Assembly: GCA_037954665.1 (NCBI GenBank)
Contig: JBBMOL010000037.1
Coordinates: forward strand, 186,001 to 250,000
DNA length: 64,000 nt
Direction of reading: 5' to 3'
Origin: Laguncularia racemosa
Lineage: Eukaryota; Streptophyta; Magnoliopsida; Myrtales; Combretaceae
Shown here piece by piece: positions 36,200-47,508 of the stretch (its first letter is position 1; each line of letters starts with the position of its first letter). The position numbers and the translations under genes are program-made. The notes below the pieces were generated by a model. The model searched no databases. It had not been told where the DNA came from and saw only the letters and a list, made by a program, of their open reading frames with translations.

Positions 36200-37051
36200 T
36201 GATACGAACCATGCCAACCTGTGACGAAACCCAATACCAATACGCTCGGAACTCGTTACCTAAGATGCCAAACACCTAAAGTGGAAACCGCGACCCGTTG
36301 TCTATAAGCGAGACAAGAACCTTGGTATAATGTGAAGACGCCACAATCGGGATGAAAGACCGATTGATAAGTCGGGATGAACACCACGGAAATCAATCCG
36401 ATAAGTTTTAGTTAGTTCTTGAAGAACCAAGAGAGGAGCCTCTCAAAAGTGTTTGTAATGTTCTAAGATGTATGTTATTAACCTATTCTAAACCCTAGGA
36501 GCTTTATACTAGGGTTACAATTCATGAAAATACAAGTCCAAAACGACGTCACTTCAATAAGTGCATAAAATAACAAAACAACACAAAAGGCCGACGTCCA
36601 GGAGATACATGGCTGTGTACATGACCGTGTACTTTGGCTGTGCACTTTTCTGTGCAAATTCTGGCAACATACACGACCGTGTACTTCTGGTCGTGTATCT
36701 TTCTATGGATTTGCTTGACTCCATACACGGCCGTGCCTTTAGCCGTGTATATGACCGTGTATGATTCTGTGTAACTTTGAGATTCCTACACGGCCGTGCC
36801 TTGTAAATACACGCCCTCTTCACCCCGTATCCGGTATGACTTGTACAAGAGCAAGGGTCTTCCCATTGTTGTTCCAATCCGTTCCAACTTCATGATTACT
36901 CCAATCCTTTCCAGCTTCATGGACAACCTTTATCAACTCGTTAAGTGCTTCATTGAATCGTTTCGCTCGATTTCTTGTGATCGATCCAGGCGGCACTTCA
37001 AGAGGATCCACATTCCTTCTTTCGGCTTGACTCTCATCATGGATCTCATCA
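36104..37051 (-). repeat. 5' LTR of element 2
   Basis: 948 bp. It includes the 96-bp extension at 36104-36199, a TATA box at 36502-36508 (minus strand TATAAAG), the palindrome array at 36604-36803 and the orphan pol-tail frame at 36820-37051. Confidence 0.9.
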
Positions 37052-37056
37052 TTATG

Positions 37057-38357
37057 TCTAGATAAGCCTTCACTGAAGTTTCAAAATCAAATTAAAACTC
37101 GAAATGTAAATAAATGATTTGTTCTTCAAGCTTATGCATGGAGTTAATAGGTATTCTAAAAAAATGGGGAAAAGTATACTTTTATTCATCCACTATCTAT
37201 ATATTGTTTTATTTAAATGTTCAATAATATTTGAATTATCAACATTTCAAACCTTTACAAACATAGATGTTTTGCTCAAATTTGTTAAATTTTTTATCCA
37301 TCTTGAGCATGTATTAGTTTCTAATTGGCCTTAGGTTGACAAACCAAGATTGTTAGGATTTGCACAATTTTTTCAACCCATTTTTCTCACTTTTTTTTTG
37401 TATTTTTAACTATTTTTATTATATTATATATTTAAATATATTAAATATTATTTTTGTTATATTACATAATTAAATATATTTGATTTTATCATTTTATTAA
37501 ATTACTTATTATAAAACAATTGGAAGCTGACACATTGTGGATGGATAAACTTTTTAACATATTTAATAGAAATTATATTCTTTTAGAGGTTTAACAACAT
37601 TGATGAATCAAATAAATATAATAAAACTTGATGATTCAAATTAAAAAATAGATAAATGTTAATGACTAAAGATAAACCATTTTAAAAAAAGAAAGAAAAA
37701 AATAATATTTACTTTTGCTTATTTGAATTTGTTGCGGTTTAAAGTTTAAATTCATATTAAAATTGGTTTCCAAGGTTTATGCAAGATTATTTTCAAGTTT
37801 GAATTGAAAATGGTGAGAATCAAGGAGAATGGTATTAGTTTTAACTTGAAAGACTTGAAGGAAGAAGAAGATAAACATAAGTAGTTTTAACATTCAAATT
37901 CAAGAGGAATTTTTGGCCACATATTTAATACACATCACCCTTTTTGACTTTCAAAGAAAAGTGCTTAGGGTCCAACTTTACCATCTCTTCATATATTCAA
38001 GTCCTAACAATATTCTTTGATCCAAACATAATATTATTAAATTTGAATTAAATTCATGGCTATATTAAAATTACACGAAATTAATTATATTGTTGTGTAC
38101 AATGAAAAAAAAAAGTAAAATTTACTTTTAATATATTTATTTTATAAAATTAATTTTTTACATTAAAAATCTTAATAAATTGATGAATTGATTGTTTAAG
38201 ACATCAAATTATATAAGTAGATTAAATACTATATATTACTAGATTGGTCCTATAATTTACTATGAGGTAGGTCAATTCTAAAATTTTAGACCTTCTTAAG
38301 TGTGATAGGCTGACCCATTTAACACACATGTCATTTAGCTATTTGTGTGGTTGCATG

Positions 38358-38418
<61 letters not shown>

Positions 38419-38907
38419 GTGTGTGTGAGAGTTCCAATGTAACAATTTCCAATGCAATAAGCACATGAGAATACTGTCATGGTATTTGATGCATGTCATA
38501 TTATCCAAGTAATATTTTTAGAGAGAATATTTTGAAAGATTTAGATAGCCATCGAAAATAGTTTTTTTTTTTTTCTTAGGTACTCCATTGAAAAATTTTA
38601 ATTATCAAACTATACTAGTTGAAATATATTAGCATTGAATTTTTTAAAAAAGAAAAATTAAACCAACATTGAATTATAGATCTTTCATATGGTAAATCTT
38701 TATTTTTCACATAAATTATATATACAGACATGTTTTTATAATTTGCTCAATTGATAATATGACCATCAGAAGTGATATATATATACTTAATAGAAGAAAC
38801 TTATAATTATCAGTGAAAGAATTCACTATAGTAACTATTCGAACTACTTGATGATTTTTATGAATGATGTAACCATTTATAGTTTTTGATGTATCTCTTA
38901 GGCATTC
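37057..38907. other. AT-rich spacer
   Basis: No gene is supported between element 2 and the hAT element. It contains the (CT)n microsatellite listed separately. Confidence 0.6.
38360..38415 (+). repeat. (CT)n microsatellite followed by (GT)n
   Basis: About 27 uninterrupted CT units, then GGTGTGTGTGTG. A long perfect dinucleotide run of this kind is usually length-polymorphic. Confidence 0.95.
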
Positions 38908-38915
38908 CCTAAGAA
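38908..38915. repeat. hAT target-site duplication, left
   Basis: CCTAAGAA, repeated exactly at 44596-44603. Eight bases is the size characteristic of hAT insertions. Confidence 0.85.
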
Positions 38916-39985
38916 TGGGGTTAGGAATGTGGGGCGGGCTTAAGCAAAATTTTTTTTGGCCTAGATGAATTGCTAGCTTGTTGGCTCACCTCATGTGGCT
39001 TACGGGCTAATGCGGGCTAACTCATTGTAGGTAGGTTAGCTTGCTTGGATTACTAAATTAAAAAAGAAAGAAAGAAAAGAAATAGCATACACAGGAGAGC
39101 ACAACAACAAACAAGACAACGTAACACAACTCACAGGCAGACTTATATACACAGGTAACTCACATCACACAGTCAACTTACACACCTATGAGGCCATGAT
39201 AGGCTGAGACTACAAACCAATCCACCTCTACCTAGACCTCCTTGTCCTCTACTCCTCTTCACTTTGTCATTAGTTCTTCTTCTTCATCTTTAGTCCTCAC
39301 TTCTCTAATCTTCACTTTAGGCTTCTTTATGTATTTGGTTGGCATCACTCTAATTGTCCTTCTCGTCTATTATAGTTGTCATCGTCATCATCGTCATCTC
39401 GTCGGTCACTTGTCGTCCCTAATTCGACGATCCCAACCTGCCACTCACCACTCTAGTCTAGTCTCCTACTTTGAGCCCTAAGGTAAGTGCTTAAGAAGAG
39501 TTAAGAAGTTACATTAAAAAATAATAATAATAATGAGGATGTGCTGTGGTGTGGGGTTTAGGGTTTGGTCATTTGGGTTCGGGCTTTGGGGTTTGGGTTT
39601 GGGTTTGGGGTTTGGGAAGGGAAGGGAAACATCTGTATTCTATATTCATTCTAAATTCTATAGTAAGTTAGTTGTTTGAAATGAGTCCAAATCAATTAAC
39701 TAAAATGGGGACAACATCTGTTATTGCAATGTGAAATGTTATTGCATATCCAAAGTAAGAGGTTAACAAAAAAAAGAAAGAGTGAATATGTATATTTCCA
39801 TATCCAAAGTAGGCACTTAATGTTTATTGTTGTTGTTTGATATTGGTTGGACACTTAAGGTAGTAGAGTGCTTTTTGTGATTATGTCCTTATTGCAGATT
39901 TAAATTCTGTCTTTAAAGAATTTTATTTTTGGCATAGGTACAATATCTGTATTATGACATTTTCTTTTGTTGATGTATTTTCAAA

Positions 39986-42900
39986 ATGGATCTTATAAAC
40001 AATGACACTACAAATACAATACCACGTATTAATGTAGATGATGTGTCCGAAGTTGGTGAGCCTAATGCTAATGTACATGTAGGATCTTCTCAATCTAAAG
40101 AATCCACATGTAAGAAGGCTTGACCAAGTAGTTATGAAGTTTAGGAAAAATTTGCAAAAATAGGTGTTGGGAAAGATGGTAAAAGTAAAGCTAAATGTAA
40201 AGCTTGTGGGAATGAATATGTTATCGGGGGACATACACATGGAACTTCAACCTTACTTCAAAATATGGGAAAGTGTCATTTGAGTCAAGTTCCTAAATAT
40301 AATAATGTTGATGATATGATAATTGATCATGCCGGTAAGTTAAGGTCAAGAAAACCAGATCCAAAAGTTACTCGTGAGATAATGTCAATAGCTATTATTG
40401 AACATGATTTCCTATTTTTATTTGTTGAGTATAAAAGGACTACACAGTTTATAAAATTATATGATGTACACTCTTTTGATTGTATTAAATTATAAATTTA
40501 TAAACCTAAAGAAATTTAACGAATGAGCTAGGTAAGTGTATGTATCTAATATAGTATAGATTTTAGTGGGCATTATCCTCAAGGATCTTAAAAACAAGTA
40601 TTATTATTACCGTTTTTTTACTATCTAGTCTAAATCTTAATATGAGATTAATAATTTGAACTACCAATTAACTAATCTGAAAACCCTAAGATTAATTATA
40701 ATTGCTTTAATAGATGAATTCAATCACAAAAACATACTATTCATCTTGATTCACCTTAAACCTTAGCTTCCTTATAATAAGGTATCAATTAACAAATTGT
40801 TTATACTTTGCACTGCAGGAATTCTTAATTAAACTAATTACTCTTTCGAGTTAATTAGTTTTTAACCCTACATGGAATAGTGGAAACCTCTTCCTCACTA
40901 TTGCTATATAAGATTTCATTAAAGTTGATAATTCTCAAATAAAGATTAAATCGAAGTTTTCTTACCTCTAGGCAAAAAATGCAATTTTTCTATTCATGAA
41001 GATCTATCATATTAGATAAAAGCTCTTTCTATCTAACAAGAGTCATACATGTAATTAGTTTGCGTACATAAATTAATCACAAAATAACTAGAATACATGA
41101 ATAGATATAAAGATATAAACTCTTTATTAATCAATAAATAATTTAATCACATGGTTTAGAGTTTTAAAATATGCAAGGTATATAAATTTACCCCTCAATG
41201 GAATTTACAATTAGCATAAAGACTCTAGAGAAATAACAAGTAATTATGATGAAAAGAATAAACCCTTATAGATGTTTTATGATCTCTGATGGTGCTCTAA
41301 CAATTTCTCTCTTCAAGTTCATAACTCTGCTCCCTTAGGGTTTTTAGAGTGACTAAGAATGATAAAAGGTTAGAACTCATCCTCAATTGTGGAATAAGTC
41401 GAGTATTTATAGTTTTAGAAACAAGGGTAACATGTACGACCTACTGCACACTTGTGCTTGAAGTCGTGTACTTTGGAATTCCTTCATTTTCTTCTCTAGT
41501 TAGATTTCCTCTTTCACCACTGCTCCCTGCACAACGTGTGCAATAGCCAGGGTACATTTTCAAGATGTATTATGATTACTTTTTGCCTTATAACACTAGT
41601 GTCTGCATAGTCATGCCAAAGGTTGTGTACATGTGGAAATCACACTTTTCTATACTTTGCTAAATTTTGCCTCATTTTTGCTTGAATATTCTTTAAATCC
41701 TTCAATTGTCTTCTTTAAACCCTACAATCAAATATTAAGTACTTAAGTATCATTTTCTTGATAAATTCACATAAAATTCATACAAAATTACATCCTACAA
41801 GTAATAAAAGTAAAGATTTTGCGACACTTATCATTATACAATCTTGATTATAAGCCAATTTCTAAGAAAATTGCTACATAAGATATTTAGAATTTCTATT
41901 TAGCTTAAAAGGATAATTTGAAACAAATTTTGTAGAAAATTCAAGGAAGAGTTGTTTGATTTCTGATGTATGGACTGCTTTTACCAATGAAGGATATATC
42001 TGTTTGACTAGTCATTTTGTGGATGACAAATGAAAACTCAATAATAAAATTCTATACTTTTGTAAAATGCCCCCTCCTCACTTAGGTTTTGAGCTATCCA
42101 AGAAAGTATTTGAATTTTTGAAAAATTAGGGCATAGATAAAAAGATATTCTCCCCTTACATTGGATAATGCATCTACAAATGATTACATGCAAGATTTCT
42201 TGAAAGAGTAACTCAATTTACAAAATAGTTTGTTATGTAGTGGTGAGTTCGTCTATATTAGATGTTGTGTTCATATTCTTCATTTAATTGTTAAAGAGGG
42301 GTTAACGGTAAGTAGTGAAGCTTTGCATAAAATAAGGGAGAGTGTGAAGTATGTTAAGGGCTTTAAGGGTATAATGAAACATTTTTGGGAGTGTATTCAA
42401 CAGGTTGACGACATTGATACTAGTGTTGGTTTGCGCTTGGATGTAGCAACTAGATGGAATTCCACTTACCTTATGCTTGATAGTGCACTAAGGTATCAAC
42501 GTGCTTTTTGTTACCTTCGATTGAATGATTCTCATTATAAGTATTGTCTAACAATGGATGGGTGGGGAAGAGTAGAGAAGATATGTAAGTTTTTGAGCTC
42601 GTTTTATACTATCACTGATTTGATGTTGGGATCTTTGTATATAACTTCAAACCTTTATTTCTTGTAAGTATGGAGAATTGAATGTTTGTTGACTGAAAAT
42701 TTCAATAGTGAAGATCATGTCATAAGGGAAATGTGTATTAAAATGAAACAAAAGTTCGATAAATATTATAGAGAATATAGTATTGTCCTTATACTTAGAG
42801 CAGTTTTTGATCCTCAAATGAAATTTAATTTTTTGAAGTTTTTCTTTAATAAAATTGATCATCTCACTTGTGAAGAGAAGTTGGCTAACATAAAGAGTAA

Positions 42901-43656
42901 GCTATATAAACTCTTTGGAGAATATGATAAGAGCAAAATATATCACATATCTAGAAGTCTTCAGGTTAGATTATTTTCTCAAGCACAAGGCACATTTGAA
43001 GGTAGAGGTAAAGAAGCAACAGTGCGAAACTTGAAAATTGGAAAAGCTTTGGGAATTGATTTTGTTACTTTAGATGTAAGTTCAATAATAACTTCATTAA
43101 ATTTTTTAATGATTTTTTTTTGTATTATATATTAATATTTAATTAATTTTTTCCTTAATAATGTAAAAGTACTACCAAGTAGAAATACAAGGTTTTGGTA
43201 AGTTTTATTTGGATTTTTATCTAGATGAGCAAGTAATGGATATGAAATTTTACTTAAAATTGGATGCATCACAATATTGGAAGACTTAAAGTCAGAGGTA
43301 TCCTGATTTGTATATCATGGCCTCTAATGTACTTAGTATTCCCATTACTACTATAGTGTCTGAGTTAGCTTTTAGTATTGATGCTTGTGTGCTTAATAAG
43401 TTCCGTGGTTCCATGCTTCCAACAAATGTGGAAGCTTTAATTTGTATATGTAATTGGTTATAAGAATTTGCTTGTGAAGGCGTTTTTTTTTTCTTCTTTT
43501 GATAATATTTTCTTTTAAAGTATTATTTTAAGCTTTTAATTTCTAATTATATGTGTGATTTAGTGAATTGTAGATGAAGAAAAAGATAGTGGGAGTGGGA
43601 CTACTTCATCAAAGGAGGACTCGAATTTGGTTGTTGTTGATGAGGATGATGATTGA
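39986..43656 (+). pseudogene. hAT transposase pseudogene, split by a solo LTR
   Basis: From ATG 39986 (MDLINNDTTN), with a BED zinc finger at about 40140-40280 (KCKACGNEY...GTSTLL...GKC) in which the expected His is Asn (LQNMGKC). The frame is cut at 40461 by the solo LTR and resumes in register at 41839. Downstream are SDVWTAFTNEGYICL, TLDNASTND, VHILHLIVKEGL and RLDVATRWNSTYLMLDSAL. The hATC dimerisation domain lies at about 43250-43460 (RYPDLYIMASNVLSIP, VSELAFS, NVEALICICNWL). An acidic tail (VDEEKDSGSGTTSSKEDSN, to 43656) may be a last exon. Internal stops (for example after KKA near 40120) make it non-functional. Confidence 0.87.
40462..41833 (-). mobile_element. Solo LTR inserted in the hAT transposase
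   Basis: 1372-bp segment starting TGATGTACAC and ending ACACTTATCA on the + strand, flanked by the exact 5-bp duplication TTATA (40457-40461 and 41834-41838). It has LTR termini but no internal retrotransposon DNA, so it is a solo LTR left by LTR-LTR recombination. Removing it together with one TTATA restores the transposase frame, which independently confirms both ends. Read on the minus strand it starts TGATAAGTGTCGC, like LTRs of the Tat/Athila branch; orientation and family are inferred. Confidence 0.87.
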
Positions 43657-44595
43657 TAATCTAATAGATATATGAAGAAGACGAAGCGATGATGGGTGTT
43701 TCAATAGTTTTTTCTTTTTTTTTTCTCCCTTTATTATTGACTTTGTTTTCATGTATAATTAGTGAAAAAGACTTTGTAATAATTGTTACATTTGCTTAAT
43801 TATCATTTAAGATTGTTTTGTTCTCTATTATATGAGATTTAAGATTTTTGTTTTCAAATTTCTGCTTAGTAGTTAGTTTTATCTAATTATCATGTGTTAT
43901 ATAGTCCATTGATAATAAAGCATGCCATATCAGTGTATTGTGGTATAGTAAAGATTTAAATATATATATATATATAATCAATGCCACATTGTGTTTTAAG
44001 ATATTATTTCATTGGTTTTTTAGGTTTTTAGAACGCTTTCTAGTTTAAATATGCCAATTTAAGAGCAAGTATTATAAAACAAAACATATACTAAAGACTC
44101 CACACTTAGCAACATGTAACTGGAGAAAAACATATATGAGCTTTCAAATCAATAGTTGACTCTCTTGAGTTTCGATAGCCATATGATCTTATAAAGGTTT
44201 TTTTTTTTTTTCCCTACTAGACTTTGTATATAGATGAATGAAAGTGAAATATTGAATTAACAGACCAAAACCCTTTCAACCTCTATTAGAAAAGAGTTGA
44301 TAATTGACAATACAATGTATCATCATGTAAGTTTCATGTGAAATAATTATTTTTTTCTTAAAAAGAAATAATTATATTTTTATCAGATCTTATATATTTA
44401 ATATATAATAAAAAAATTTATATTTTTTTACGAGTTGGTGGATCAGCTCACCTAATCCGCATTAGCTTGTGAGACAAGTTAGGCTAACTTTTCTAACCTA
44501 TATAAAGTGCGAATCAACACAAATTAACTCACTTCAATTCACAAAACAATGCGGGTCGGAGCAAACCAACTTGTTTGACCACATTTCCACCCTTA

Positions 44596-44603
44596 CCTAA
44601 GAA
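44596..44603. repeat. hAT target-site duplication, right
   Basis: CCTAAGAA, matching 38908-38915, directly after the right terminal repeat (44579-44595). Confidence 0.85.
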
Positions 44604-44923
44604 TGCTTTGCATTTAAAGGAAAAAGCATCGAGAAGAAGGCTCACGTGGCAAAATAATAAACCTTGAAGGATGTAGTTGTATGCCATTAATATATGTACA
44701 CACATGTAACAATGAACATTAATAATATTTAAATATGTGGTCATAATGGTCGATGATTTTTAATAATGATTTTTTTATTTTTATAAAAACTATGATTACG
44801 ATGTATTAAAATTTTATTGGTTTTTGTTCATAATCGGTTGCTGATGTGATATGCGAGCTATGATGTGTCAGTTGAAGCTACTCTCCATCCAGCTCCACAA
44901 GAGCAACAAAGCTCTGTTTCCTA

Positions 44924-44931
44924 TCTATAAG
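44924..44931 (+). promoter_or_regulatory. TATA box of the + strand UGT gene
   Basis: TCTATAAG within CTATCTATAAGTGG. Start of transcription would be expected about 30 bases downstream, near 44955-44960. That leaves almost no leader before the ATG at 44964 but a normal short one before the ATG at 44994. Confidence 0.5.
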
Positions 44932-44993
44932 TGGCTCCACTCCAAGATAGCAACATAAAGAAAATGGAAGGGAGCTGTAAGTGTTCCATAGCA

Positions 44994-47508
44994 ATGGGGG
45001 AAAGCACGAAACCCTACAAAGCCCATGTCTTAGTAGTACCATACCCCGTGCAAGGGCATGTAAATCCCATGCTCCAATTCTCCAAACGCTTACTTTCCAA
45101 AGATGTTAAAGCCACATTTGTGACCACCATCTATCTCTACAAATCCATGCACGAAGGCCACTCCCCAAGCTCCTCCATCGACGTCGAAACCATATCCGAT
45201 GGCCACGATGAAGGCGGTATATCCCAAGCGGAATCTGTTGGTATTTACCTAGAACAACTCGAAAGAGTCGGCTCGAGGACCTTAGCAGCTTTGATTGAGA
45301 AGCTCGATGGGGCCGGTCGACCGGTGGATGCGGTTGTGTATGATGGATTCATTCCCTGGGCACTTGATGTGGCCAAGAAGTATGGAAAAATTGGAGTAGT
45401 GTTCTTAACCCAAACTTGTGCTGTGAATAACGTTTACTATCATGTACAGAGAGGGCTTCTTAAACTTCCACTTTCAGGGTGTAAAGTGTCCCTTCCGGGA
45501 ATGCCACCGCTTGAGCCGCACGAGATGCCATCGTTTGTGTATTTTTATGGATCATATCCACCTGCATATGATTTGGTGGTGAATCAGTTCAGAAACGTGG
45601 ATGATGCAGATCTTGTGCTCATTAATACGTTTAATGAGTTGGAGAAACAGGTAAATTGGATCAATAATATAAATATAATAATATTGTAGTTGTTGTTCTC
45701 TAGGACATTTCCATGCATTTTTAAGAATGATGGGAGGAACTTTTCTGTTTGGTCCAAATATAATTCATTTTGAGCTTGAAAGTATACAGCAATTTGCTGA
45801 ATTGTAGAGAGATAATGATTTTATTGAGAAATCTAACATGGTTGGTGAAATAATGCGACATAAACAGCCAAGAGGTACAGACGAAGTGCGACTGTCATTA
45901 TGCAAGTGACAGCTCACTAGCAAAGTTCGATTTGGACTTTGCTTCTGGTTAAATTTTACAAAATGCTTTTCAACATTTTTGGCGTATTGCTCAATAATAT
46001 CAAATCCCATAGCTTAATAATGAGAACAGCATGTTTCATTTTGTGATAAGCTGCATGACTTGCTTCCCTTTTCAATAGAGCATAGAGTATTATTTGCAAT
46101 TGTTCCTGTTAAAAGCTTATTTGTTATTTGGGAATTTTTTTTTTAGTATAAAATGTTTTTCAGACTTTTTTTTTTAACATAATTATAATTAAAATTTTAT
46201 AACTATCAAATAGTATTTTAGAATTTTGAAGAGGCTAGAAATGTTAGTGACTTGTAATAGTAAGTGAAAATAAAAAGCTAGGAGAGTTTACTAATTTAAA
46301 GATTTTACTCTAAAAAAAAAAATCCACAAAACGGTTTTAGGTAGACAAACACACCAATAATTTCAATTCTTAATGCTCTACTAACTCCTCTCCTTTTTTT
46401 TTAATCGATACGTGTTTTTGCTTTTTACTTAATCAGTTGCCATTCAATTATTGGTGAGATGAGATATGTTTGTTCAAATCTCGGATGATCCGAGTATCTG
46501 ACAGTTGAGATATCTAGAAATTTTTTATAGGTCGTCTGTGTGAGTTTATATCATAGTAAAAGTTACTAATATGTCGGTTATGCAGATTAAGCTTTACCAG
46601 ATGGATTTTTTTTTTTTTTTTTTTTATAAATTCAAATTATGTTGATTGTGTATTAGAATAAAATTGGAAAGTTTGCGGTTTATGTTACATGCTGCTAGCG
46701 GTGTTGCCGTTTATGGTTTTGACTTTCGAAAATACACAGGATATTTTTTTAATGATGTTTTCATCTTCCTTTGGTGTATGACAAGGAGGCGGATTGGATG
46801 TCCAAGAACCTGTGGCCATTGAAGACCATAGGACCAATGATCCCATCAATGTACCTGGACAAACGGCTTGAAGATGACAAAGACTACGGCCTCGACCTCT
46901 TCGAGCCTAACACAGAGGCATGCATGAGTTGGCTAAACCAAAAGCCGGGTGGTTCGGTCATTTACGTATCATTTGGTAGCATAGCTCAATTGAGCACCCA
47001 ACAGATGACCGAACTTGCTTGGGGCTTGAGCCAAAGTGGGCACCATTTCTTATGGATTGTAAGAGAATTAGAACTCGCCAAGCTTCCTCAAAATTTCATT
47101 GACCTATCATTGAATAAGGGTCTGATCTTAACATGGTGTCCGCAATTGGAGGTGTTGGGGCACGAGTCTGTCGGTTGTTTTCTCACTCATTGCGGTCTTA
47201 ATTCTACCCTTGAAGCTATTTGCTTTGGTGTTCCATTAATAGTGATGCCTCAGTGGACTGACCAACCCACAAATTCAAAGTATGTGGAGGATATCTGGAA
47301 GATGGGGATTAGGGCAAAACCTAATGAAGAAAATATTGTGACCAGAGATGGGATTGAATTTTGTATAAAGGAAGCTATGGAAGGTGAAAAGGGAAAGGAG
47401 ATGAAGAAGAATGCATTGAAATGGAGTGCTCTGGCTAAAGAGGCAATGGAAGAAGGTGGCAGTTCGAGCCAAAATATTGATGAATTCATATCCAAATTGC
47501 TAGATTAA
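44994..47508 (+). CDS. UGT74-type UDP-glucosyltransferase (two exons)
   Basis: Exons 44994-45650 and 46786-47508 (GT-AG, phase 0, joined after ELEKQ) give 459 codons plus stop. GT-B family 1 enzyme moving glucose from UDP-glucose to a small acceptor in the cytosol. Catalytic His22 is in PVQGHVNPML and its partner Asp117 in VVYDGFIPW. The PSPG box spans Trp336-Gln379; Gln at position 44 fits UDP-glucose use. PSPG position 22, normally Trp in HCGWNS, is Leu357 here (HCGLNS). UGT74 members glucosylate salicylate, auxins, jasmonates and other acids; the substrate cannot be read from sequence. An in-frame ATG at 44964 would add 10 residues, but they do not match the paralogue and lie too close to the TATA box. 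Its paralogue lies tail to tail at 52112-54692. Confidence 0.93.
46430..46625 (+). repeat. Possible SINE-like insertion in the UGT intron
   Basis: A segment with a B-box-like GTTCAAATCTC at about 46472 ends in a run of about 20 T (46606-46625), the tail type of some plant SINEs. The A box is poorly preserved and I could not find flanking duplications, so this is only a candidate. Confidence 0.25.

Larger units (their letters stand above)
31438..37051 (-). mobile_element. Element 2: internally deleted relative of element 1
   Basis: 5614-bp LTR element, minus strand, with two 948-bp LTRs (31438-32385 and 36104-37051), tRNA-Met primer-binding site and polypurine tract. The coding region matches element 1, but an exact in-frame block equivalent to 5165-6526 of element 1 (1362 bp) is missing, removing the catalytic reverse transcriptase, RNase H and the integrase zinc finger. 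It must have relied on enzymes in trans if it moved after the deletion. The flanking pentamers (TAATA on the left, TTATG on the right) do not match, so the target duplication is lost or the ends have recombined. By eye the LTRs differ at about 5% of sites, mostly transitions. Confidence 0.9.
38916..44595 (+). mobile_element. hAT DNA transposon with identifiable ends
   Basis: 5680-bp element bounded by an 8-bp target duplication CCTAAGAA (38908-38915 and 44596-44603). The 17-bp imperfect terminal inverted repeats are TGGGGTTAGGAATGTGG on the left and, reverse-complemented, TAAGGGTGGAAATGTGG on the right (12 of 17 identical). Subterminal segments also match in inverted orientation (GGGCTAATGCGGGCTAACTC on the left against AAGCTAATGCGGATTAGGTG on the right). 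It contains a broken hAT transposase read in the + direction and a nested solo LTR. Confidence 0.88.
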
